A stretch of 64,000 nucleotides of DNA from Candidatus Obscuribacterales bacterium (lineage in GTDB: Bacteria > Cyanobacteriota > Vampirovibrionia > Obscuribacterales > Obscuribacteraceae). The notes below the pieces were generated by a model, which was given only the letters and a program-made list of their open reading frames with translations, was not told the DNA's origin and did not search any database. Below, one piece after another: positions 52,134 through 59,452 of the stretch. The stretch is taken from the NCBI GenBank assembly GCA_031292355.1, contig JARLHI010000060.1, positions 62,001 through 126,000 on the forward strand. Direction: 5' to 3'. The translations under genes were made by a program, and so were the position numbers. Positions within the stretch are counted from its first letter, which is position 1; every line of letters starts with the position of its first letter.

Positions 52134-55100
52134 TTATTGAGCTGGAGTCTGTGCCGGTATCCTCTGTACAAACTGACCTTTTTCATTGAGGATGACCTGC
52201 GAGCCGTCTTTCATCCCCATAAGTGCCAACCCATTGCCATACGTCGCTCGATTAAAAGCTGTTCCCCATGGTGTTGTCTGACCAAAAGGATAATTTTCTG
52301 TCAAAAGAGGCTTCGGATAGAACTGACCGTTGTGTTCGAATTGGAGATCATCTTTTGAGAAATAACCGATGTTTCCTTGATTAACATCGTCTGCAACATC
52401 GTTGTTATGGATTAGCAATGGTGGTCGGTTGCTTTCAGGATCTTCAAAAATAATTGAACTCTTTGTCCAGTTATTAGCTCCATTAGCTACGTTTTTCAAA
52501 TATGAAACACCAAGTGGATAGCGCCATACTGCATCATATGGACTGTCTTTCAGAAGACCATCCGTGCTGAAACCATCCAATTTAGTTTCAATGGTTCCAT
52601 ATGGAATTTTTTCGCCATTAGGGCCAATTTTGTCTGACAAATAAAAGGTTCGAGGTACTGTTGCTCCTGGAAATTCTTCGAAGGCATCGGCTTTGGTGTC
52701 AGGCAACCACTTTATTGCAAATGGTGCTGGTGGCACATGCACGTTTGAATATCTAATTCCTTCCGATGATTTAATTTCTTTGACCAGAGTAATTTCGCCT
52801 TCAACCGTATTGCCATTGGCGTCCTTGGTTGGTGGTGCGGTATCAACACGCCGTACATTACCAAAGCGATTGTTGGCGAAGCGCTCATCGACAGTTCCAT
52901 CAGTTTTAAGTTTCTCGAATGGTGCGCCGTCGGGATAAGCAGTTGAATTGTATATTTCTACTTTGCCACCATCTTTCAATGTGGCAATCATGCTTTTTGG
53001 TTTGATCTCCAGCTCAATGGCTGTGCCCCAGACGGTATCCCGCCCATTAGGGTATTTTTCTTTGATTGAATCGAGATATTCAACAGCGGGTGCTTCTCCC
53101 GCTTTGTGCGTGATTACTTTTAGTTTGTCACCACCAAACTGCACCTGTTTTGTTTCGTTATCACTTTGATAGCGCAACTCGTCGGACATGCGGTGTATAT
53201 TTTCAAAATTGCCTAGCGACGTCGCCAGAGGACTGTCTGGTGCGAAGCTATCTATGGAAGAATCAGGCATCAGTTGATCCCGCGGGAAAGTGGGATCTAG
53301 CTTGCGCGGGTCATAAACGTAATCGGTAATGCTGCCATCAGTGTGCTGTTGCGTGCGTTGATAAAGAAAGAAAGCTGGCTTGCCATCAGGATTCAAAGCT
53401 ACTGGATCGCCTGGCTTCCAGTTGAATTCCATCTGACCTGTAGCGGGGTTTAACGTCTCAGGATAATCACCGACTGGTTGCGGTTTGGTAAATTCAGTTA
53501 ATTGGGTGGGGATATCAGAAAGACCATAGTCGATTCTGCCACTAGCATCATTGTGACGCAGGATGCTGCTAACCCATACTGGTTGACCGGCTATCTCTAG
53601 GGCTATTCTGCGGGGATATGTTTCCCACGTTGACTTCTCTGGTAAATTCCAGGTGCCTGGTTTTTCGATTTGATAGATATTGTGACCGGTGTGTAAGTTT
53701 TGCTCCCACTCCGTAAATGTGAATCTAGCAGGACCATCTGCTGTTGATTTGTATGTTTGACCTTCGGCGTAATTTCTGACCATGCTTGAAACTTCTTTGG
53801 TCATCGGATCAATCTTGGTCAGCACTACTTCGCTTAGATCGGCGCTAGTGAAAGAAAGCGTTTGCACATTGTCATGACCGAAAACACGAACACCGTTTGG
53901 CCAGGTGTAAGTCCAGGGCTCGCCGGGCTTTGTCGGCAGTGTGGCAATTGCATCTTTGGGAAAGTCTTTTAGAAGTGCGCTGCGATCTACGGTCCCGAGT
54001 CGCGCAGCTGTTTGATCACCATCAAGAGCGGTGTGTGTGTCGCCGGGGGTGTGAGGTGCGCCATCATGGCTGGCGCCAGGACCAATGCCAACGTTTTGTG
54101 TGAAGGCAACGCCGTCGCCACCAGCATGGATGCCGCCGCCGTGCGAGAAGCTCATTTCTGGGCGGAATTTACCGCCGCTTTGGATAAATGCCTGTGCCTC
54201 TAGAGCAAATTTGCCAGCATATTCTTTGGCAATTTCTACGGGGTTGATGCTGGTTGTTTCTGATTTGGCTCCAGACTTTTGAATCGCTTCATATCGAGCA
54301 GTATGTGCTTCGACTTCCTGCGCGACCCGTGTCTGAATGTACTCTTGGCGAGCTTCTTCGGTTTTACCACCTTCGATTGATTCGGTAGCTCTAGCGAAAC
54401 CGACCTCAAATTTGGGATCTCTGGCAATTCTTATGTGGGCATTTTCTTCAACAAACTGCGAAGGACTATCGCCAGTTTTGAGTGTGATCAAGCCTTTTGT
54501 GTGATCAATATTAGTCTCTTCGGTCGTTGAAGAGCGGGCTTTGGCAGTGATGTCCATTCGACCGGCAGAAATAGCAAGACCTGCTGCTTTAGGATCGGCC
54601 CAAGAGCCTGGTTCTGCTGGCGTATTGAGTTTAAGCGAAGCCAATGCACTTTGATGTTGTTGTTCGGCAAAGCGGTCCGCATAAGCATTAACGCCAAATT
54701 TCGGTGCAATTGCTTCTATGCCTTTCATTGCGCCTGGCAACATTGTGTTCATGAAAGCGCCAGAAACCATTGCTTTCTCGTAATGTGTGGGGTCAACATC
54801 TACATTGCCCGTAGAAATCAAAGTGCTGAAAAATTGCTGTGATGCACCAATTGGGGCGCCTGCAAGTGCTCGTAGGCCCATAGCTTTAGCATCAAGAAAC
54901 TTAGTGCTGCCAATTAATTTATTCGAGCCTTCAAAGAGAAGCATCCCTTCGCCTGCTGCAAACGCGTTACCTGTTCGAGTTTGACCTTTTTCAGGGTCGA
55001 TTGCTGCAGCATACAATGTAGCGCCTGTGACATTGGCGAGCTCGCGTCTTGCCGCAAAATTACGGATGCTCTGGGCTGTCTCAAGTTTCCAACCGGCCGC

Positions 55101-55505
55101 CTCGGCTTTAACCGCCAAAGCCTCACCGCCAGCTCGCAGATATTTGCCAGCGACCAGTCCAACACCGAGTTGCCAACCTAAATTACCTGCAGTTGAGGAG
55201 AACTGCTGAGCGTAAAAAGCAGCAGAAGTGACGCCAGCTTCTGGCACAGCGGCTGCTTGAAACTTCGAAATAGGAACGTGGAGCTTTTCAGCTTTGTCGA
55301 TGACCGTATTGACCGGCTTAACAAACGCTTCGTTGTAGAGGGGAGCAACGACATTGCCTTCAACCCAGGAAAGAGGCTTGATATAGTCTTGTTTAATCGA
55401 TTCCCAAACGCCGTTAGAGAGCTTAGATTTGTCATCCGGCTCTTTCTTCAGGGGCGCGTCAGCTGGGGTAAGACCGGCTTTTTCTATGGGGCTTGGCTGG
55501 GACAT
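52134..55505 (-). CDS. Very large unknown protein between imuB and dnaE2
   Basis: 1123 residues, family not recognised. The N-terminal 250 residues are helical and Ala/Gly-rich (NLGWQLGVGLVAGKYLRAGGEALAVKAEAAGW) without a clear signal peptide. Residues about 340-420 hold QFVEENAHIRIARD followed 40 residues later by RVAQEVEAHTARYEA, which faintly recalls a zinc-peptidase pattern whose first His is replaced. From about 520 to the end the chain is a run of beta-hairpin-like repeats rich in DG, WT and YP. Such proteins are common in Melainabacteria-type genomes; surface location or export is possible. It interrupts the mutasome, shares its strand, and probably has its own promoter at 55506-55660. 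Confidence 0.75.
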   Translation of the reverse strand: MSQPSPIEKAGLTPADAPLKKEPDDKSKLSNGVWESIKQDYIKPLSWVEGNVVAPLYNEAFVKPVNTVIDKAEKLHVPISKFQAAAVPEAGVTSAAFYAQQFSSTAGNLGWQLGVGLVAGKYLRAGGEALAVKAEAAGWKLETAQSIRNFAARRELANVTGATLYAAAIDPEKGQTRTGNAFAAGEGMLLFEGSNKLIGSTKFLDAKAMGLRALAGAPIGASQQFFSTLISTGNVDVDPTHYEKAMVSGAFMNTMLPGAMKGIEAIAPKFGVNAYADRFAEQQHQSALASLKLNTPAEPGSWADPKAAGLAISAGRMDITAKARSSTTEETNIDHTKGLITLKTGDSPSQFVEENAHIRIARDPKFEVGFARATESIEGGKTEEARQEYIQTRVAQEVEAHTARYEAIQKSGAKSETTSINPVEIAKEYAGKFALEAQAFIQSGGKFRPEMSFSHGGGIHAGGDGVAFTQNVGIGPGASHDGAPHTPGDTHTALDGDQTAARLGTVDRSALLKDFPKDAIATLPTKPGEPWTYTWPNGVRVFGHDNVQTLSFTSADLSEVVLTKIDPMTKEVSSMVRNYAEGQTYKSTADGPARFTFTEWEQNLHTGHNIYQIEKPGTWNLPEKSTWETYPRRIALEIAGQPVWVSSILRHNDASGRIDYGLSDIPTQLTEFTKPQPVGDYPETLNPATGQMEFNWKPGDPVALNPDGKPAFFLYQRTQQHTDGSITDYVYDPRKLDPTFPRDQLMPDSSIDSFAPDSPLATSLGNFENIHRMSDELRYQSDNETKQVQFGGDKLKVITHKAGEAPAVEYLDSIKEKYPNGRDTVWGTAIELEIKPKSMIATLKDGGKVEIYNSTAYPDGAPFEKLKTDGTVDERFANNRFGNVRRVDTAPPTKDANGNTVEGEITLVKEIKSSEGIRYSNVHVPPAPFAIKWLPDTKADAFEEFPGATVPRTFYLSDKIGPNGEKIPYGTIETKLDGFSTDGLLKDSPYDAVWRYPLGVSYLKNVANGANNWTKSSIIFEDPESNRPPLLIHNNDVADDVNQGNIGYFSKDDLQFEHNGQFYPKPLLTENYPFGQTTPWGTAFNRATYGNGLALMGMKDGSQVILNEKGQFVQRIPAQTPAQ

Positions 55506-55660
55506 GAGGCTCTGGGGTTGGAGTAAGACAGGCTAATTCTGGTCTAAAGTGGCTGGTTGGGGAATGGGAGTTATACGAAGTTGCTGGGTTTTTAGGCGCA
55601 ATTCACCCTTGATACAACATCGACTAAACTATAAATACCCGGAAAGTTTGAGGATGCCTC

Positions 55661-56272
55661 ATGCACAACGACTCCAATGAAGCTCTGTCGGTCGCCAAAG
55701 CGACTTTTAATCGAATGGATGAGAGTAAACCGACAGACTGGCAGATAATTGCTGGCAGCATGAGACCTTTTGTGGCGGATCTGCCAAATCGAGTTCTCAA
55801 ACATTTGCAATTATTGTCAGGTGATTATGGTGGCTTTCAAATCGACAGGCTGCAGCATTGTCTGCAAACTGCAACGCGGGCTCATCAGGATGGAAAGGAC
55901 GAAGAATATGTCGTCTGTTGTTTGCTACACGATATGGGTGATTTGCTTGGACCTCTCAATCATGCAGATATTGCGGCGGCGGTTTTGAAGCCGTTCGTTT
56001 CAGAACAAAATCACTGGATGGTTGAGCACCATGCCATCTTTCAAGGCTACTATTTTTTTCAATACCTGGGTTTAGATCGCAATATGCGAGACCAATTCAA
56101 ACAAAGTCCCTTATATGATTACACTTTGGAATTTTGTGACAAATACGATCAAAATTCTTTTGATCCCGATTTTAAAAATATGTCGTTGGATGAATTTGTG
56201 CCGATGTTAAAACGACTATTTTCTCAGCCGAAACAGTCAATTTACTTGAAGGCTATGCCTGAACTGGGTTGA
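55661..56272 (+). CDS. HD-domain protein, possibly PhnZ-like di-iron oxygenase
   Basis: 203 residues. It carries an HD-type metal set: H66, H90-D91, H101, H124 and D160 or D163. A Tyr (Y56) ten residues before H66 and the segment MVEHHAIFQGYYF resemble the HD-domain mixed-valent di-iron oxygenases (PhnZ, TmpB) more than classic HD phosphohydrolases. The 24-residue distance from H66 to H90 matches PhnZ as I remember it; the H90-D91 to H101 gap is shorter. Oxygenase against an organophosphonate, or plain phosphohydrolase, are both possible. Transcribed rightward, alone between imuB and the large unknown gene. Confidence 0.72.
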   Translation: MHNDSNEALSVAKATFNRMDESKPTDWQIIAGSMRPFVADLPNRVLKHLQLLSGDYGGFQIDRLQHCLQTATRAHQDGKDEEYVVCCLLHDMGDLLGPLNHADIAAAVLKPFVSEQNHWMVEHHAIFQGYYFFQYLGLDRNMRDQFKQSPLYDYTLEFCDKYDQNSFDPDFKNMSLDEFVPMLKRLFSQPKQSIYLKAMPELG

Positions 56273-56283
56273 TTTGTGGCGCT

Positions 56284-57945
56284 TCAGTCATAAATGCCGT
56301 CGACGAACCATGATTTAGAATCCTGTTCGTGAAAAATTGATAACAGGGTTGGTTCTTCAAGTTTTTCTAGCGGTTCAGATTTTGTGTCTATCAAAGCTGT
56401 GTAGTAAGAACGTCTTATTGGATCGTCCCACCAGTTACCAGATAAACATTCTGGTGCAGTTAATCGTTTGATGTAATGCCAGCGTCCATCATATCTAACA
56501 GCTTTGGGGCTGCCTTCATGAAATTCAACGATAACAGGAACCGGTGGTGTATTTTTCTTTAAAACTAAATTTGGCACTAGTCCTTTTTCTCCCAGTAAGT
56601 TGTCTATGTATGTGGTATTGATGACGGTAGCAACTAAATTTGATTCAGATGTTGAATTGTCTGTGTAATTGTGATTCGCACTGGAAGCTTGTTTGTCAAT
56701 CACAGCTTGCCAGCGACCTGCCTTTTCGGGCAAGTATTGATCATTGGCAATTGGCTTGACGAGAGCATCTCCTCCTAATCGGAGAATAAAACGCTGTAAA
56801 AGCAAATTCATATTTTCGAGAGATTCTGCTTTTTCGTCATTTGCTATTTCAGGTAATTCAGCAATTTGGGATTGCTGCCATTGGGCTGATGAAAAGCGAG
56901 TAATTGTGATTTTTAAAGCGGTGAATTCTCGTGTTAAAGGTTGTGCTTCAAGTGATATCCGCACCACATCAAGTAAAAATTTAGGATTATTCGATGGCTG
57001 CACAAGGGGAATCGAACGTTCATCAAATTTTTCGTCATCACTAAAAAATGATACTGATAATTCTTCTGCTCGTAATTCTTCTTCGTTCAAGGATTCAGTA
57101 AGTCCGTCCAGCATAGACTTCATTACGAACATTGTTTGATTCAAAGCTTCAATTGGACCGCCTAGATCAACTTGAGATTCGAAGATTTTATTGATGATAG
57201 GTATCCGTGGTTGACTCAAATCGAAGCCGAGAGCCAACTCATGGGCTGATAATCCTTCTTTACCAAATCTTTTTAATACATCATCGCGTGGGATTTGCAC
57301 TAACTGTCCCATCGTTTTGATGCCAAGAGAAAATAGAAGGTCATATAAATTTTGACTGATTGGCAGATGATCGATTGGCAGTCTGGATAAAAACTTTGCG
57401 CTGCTGTAGTGATTGACAATGAACCAGCGTCTATCTTTTACGCGAGTGGCTACAAGAGCAGGAAAGGCACTATCAGCAATACCGACCTGACCGTTGACAT
57501 AACCGGCTTTGCTGGCAATTCTTAAAATGTCTCTACATAATTTATTTTCTCCACCTAGACGTTGCCGGCCGCTTGCATCAAGAAGGAAAATGCCTGATTG
57601 ATGTGACGCCACGCGAGGAGAGCAATCTAAAAGAGTTTGTACAAAATCGGCCTGAGCCTCTTCGTACAATCTTTCATTGCATTCACGCCATAATAAATCC
57701 GCGCAAGTGGCTCTGGCATCAGATAATTTCATGCCTGCATAAATGCCTTTTTTGCTAGCCTCAGGCGAGCACATAAAAACAGAAATTCTGCTCAAGGTTG
57801 AAGCATTGCTGTAAGTCACTTTATCGACGGAACCTCTGGGCCTTGCTGGCACCAACACAAATGGTTTACTTTTTAAAAGCAGTTCTTGCTTCTGGTGTAC
57901 GACAATAGGAAATCTGGGAATGCGTAAGCAAGCAATTCGCGGCAT
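56284..57945 (-). CDS. imuB: Mutasome protein ImuB (Y-family polymerase-like)
   Basis: 553 residues. The protein follows the DinB/UmuC fold: N-terminal MPRIACLRIPRFPIVVHQK, the palm and fingers (KKGIYAGMKLSDARATC; FLLDASG), the RFGKEGLSAHELALGFD helix-hairpin-helix, and a C-terminal little-finger and ImuB tail. The catalytic acids of active Y-family enzymes are missing at CLRIPRF (no DxD), as known for ImuB, which acts as a hub for ImuA, DnaE2 and the beta clamp. I do not see a good clamp motif (QxxLxF or similar); WQQSQIAELPE is the nearest place. RBS GAGGTGG lies 12 bases before the ATG at 57945, 20 bp after imuA. Its start lies in a tandem repeat (see junction). Confidence 0.9.
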   Translation of the reverse strand: MPRIACLRIPRFPIVVHQKQELLLKSKPFVLVPARPRGSVDKVTYSNASTLSRISVFMCSPEASKKGIYAGMKLSDARATCADLLWRECNERLYEEAQADFVQTLLDCSPRVASHQSGIFLLDASGRQRLGGENKLCRDILRIASKAGYVNGQVGIADSAFPALVATRVKDRRWFIVNHYSSAKFLSRLPIDHLPISQNLYDLLFSLGIKTMGQLVQIPRDDVLKRFGKEGLSAHELALGFDLSQPRIPIINKIFESQVDLGGPIEALNQTMFVMKSMLDGLTESLNEEELRAEELSVSFFSDDEKFDERSIPLVQPSNNPKFLLDVVRISLEAQPLTREFTALKITITRFSSAQWQQSQIAELPEIANDEKAESLENMNLLLQRFILRLGGDALVKPIANDQYLPEKAGRWQAVIDKQASSANHNYTDNSTSESNLVATVINTTYIDNLLGEKGLVPNLVLKKNTPPVPVIVEFHEGSPKAVRYDGRWHYIKRLTAPECLSGNWWDDPIRRSYYTALIDTKSEPLEKLEEPTLLSIFHEQDSKSWFVDGIYD

Positions 57946-58070
57946 AAGAATTCATCGCCACCTCATTATTTTTTGATAGCCACTCTGGATTTTGGTATTC
58001 GACGATCGGGAATTTGGGGATGAGTAAACAAGCGATTCGCGGCATAAGAATTCATCGCCACCTCGATATT
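57891..58070. repeat. Diverged tandem repeat at imuA/imuB junction
   Basis: Positions 57891-57970 match 57991-58070 at a constant offset of 100 bp, about 67 of 80 bases identical by hand count, with an exact 30-base match (57935-57964 to 58035-58064). The lower copy contains the ribosome site and start of imuB; the upper copy lies inside the last codons of imuA. Since 100 is not a multiple of 3, the two copies are read in different frames. Confidence 0.85.
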
Positions 58071-58796
58071 ATTTGTCAGCCCATCTTTGGCGATGGTGCC
58101 ATGAATATTAGGGGCTATTGATGTGACACCATTTAAACCATCTTCGCAAACAAGTGGTGTCGACCATTCAAAGTGAAGTTGTGTATAAACTCCCCAGTTG
58201 GATTGAGCAGAGCTTGTTATTTCATGATCTTTTACAACTAATAGAGCGGCTTTGGAGGCATCTAATGCTCGTTGCAGTCTCGTATAAAGACGACTTGATA
58301 ATGGTGTAGCGTTGCTTGAATCAAAAACAACTACATCAAATAAATTTGAACGAATTAGCTGTTCAGCTGCCCATACAGCATTTTGTTTATGCTTTTTATT
58401 ATTGTTAGAAAGATTACGTACCACCCAGAAACGACCTGGTGAGCGAGCTGGTTCGACAAGAGCAAGTGGCTTTTTACCGATAGGTCTGCCGCCAGCTTTG
58501 CCTTCTTCTATGAAAGCCCAATCTGATGGAACTAATTTATTATTGCTATCAATATAAATGACATGCAAACCGGATGCACACCAGTTTGCTACTACTGATC
58601 GAAGAACAGTGGTTTTACCAGAAGAGGCTGTTCCTCCCCATTCAGTAATGCGTTTTCTAGCAAGTCCTTTTGAAGGACTGGAATCAATATCTTCTAGTCC
58701 CGTTTGCAGATTTTTCTTGTTCAGTCCCTTGGTTAGCCATTTGCCTGGGAACAATTGTTCAAAATGTTCTTTTAAAGTGGCAATGTTGCTTCGCAT
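57966..58796 (-). CDS. imuA: Mutasome protein ImuA (RecA-like)
   Basis: 276 residues from the ATG at 58796; the frame is open further upstream, but GGGTGAC precedes this ATG and the upstream residues are cysteine- and phenylalanine-rich and unlike protein termini. RecA-like ATPase fold with Walker A ITEWGGTASSGKTTVLR and a Walker-B-like strand LFDVVVFDSSN. ImuA binds ImuB and RecA in the mutasome. The C-terminal 25-30 residues (AMNSYAANRLFTHPQIPDRR) are encoded inside a copy of the imuB start region. The promoter with the CATAC-N4-GTATG operator lies 170 bp upstream. Confidence 0.87.
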   Translation of the reverse strand: MRSNIATLKEHFEQLFPGKWLTKGLNKKNLQTGLEDIDSSPSKGLARKRITEWGGTASSGKTTVLRSVVANWCASGLHVIYIDSNNKLVPSDWAFIEEGKAGGRPIGKKPLALVEPARSPGRFWVVRNLSNNNKKHKQNAVWAAEQLIRSNLFDVVVFDSSNATPLSSRLYTRLQRALDASKAALLVVKDHEITSSAQSNWGVYTQLHFEWSTPLVCEDGLNGVTSIAPNIHGTIAKDGLTNNIEVAMNSYAANRLFTHPQIPDRRIPKSRVAIKK

Positions 58797-58967
58797 TGTA
58801 CTGTCACCCTTAAATCTGAAAGCAATTTTGAGATGCGCGAATCCGCGCGTAAAGAATACGCATTGAGTGAGGACGCAAAAATCAGCAAGCATTCAAATTC
58901 GAGTGCATGCAATGAGCGATGATTCGATGCGCCGCTCATGTATTTATGGGAATTAGGAACTGAAGTA

Positions 58968-58997
58968 ATTAAACCATACAAGTGTATGGCTCGTCAA
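58968..58997 (-). promoter_or_regulatory. Promoter and operator of imuA-imuB
   Basis: On the minus strand TTGACG (58992-58997), an 18-base spacer and TTTAAT (58968-58973). The spacer holds CATAC-AAGT-GTATG on the plus strand (58975-58988); with one more base pair outside it reads CCATAC...GTATGG. The box and its position in the spacer match the dnaE2 promoter at 52100-52128. A bound repressor would block RNA polymerase directly. Leader to the imuA start is about 165 bases. Confidence 0.7.
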
Positions 58998-59452
58998 GGA
59001 TCTCGTGCCGTGGAACATCGCTCTCGTAAATTGAAAGTCTCTTGATATCCAATTCACAGAAGAGTCGTAATTGGCGAATTTGTTGCCACAAAGTGGCGGC
59101 ACTCGCTTTTGCATGGAGACACCGGATTGGTTTTGAAATTGGTCATGCTTGGTAAGCGAAATGTCGTAGTGACGAACGTTCGATATTACTTGAAAAGAAC
59201 GCGTTGAAGCTTTCCCTAAAAAGCAGCTGAATCAGCATTGTCTAAAATTCAAAACTGACTAAACAGCAGTGTTTTAGCTGATTTGTCGCAATTATTAACA
59301 AATTCTCACCTCGGGCTTGGTGCTCAACAGGTAAGCTCATCAATAAGGGCATGTTTTAGTAAAGAAACTGTCTATGAAAGTAGGCATGTTTTTTTGAATA
59401 AAAATGCTTCCTGCCTTGTTCTAATCCACTTTTGATTCACCGAGGGGGCGCA
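58998..59452. other. Intergenic region, no gene seen
   Basis: About 455 bp between the imuA promoter and the rightward fusion gene. I see no open frame with a ribosome site and no RNA gene. GGCATGTTTT occurs twice, near 59348 and 59383. A rightward promoter for the fusion gene must lie here, but no element is convincing. Confidence 0.5.
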
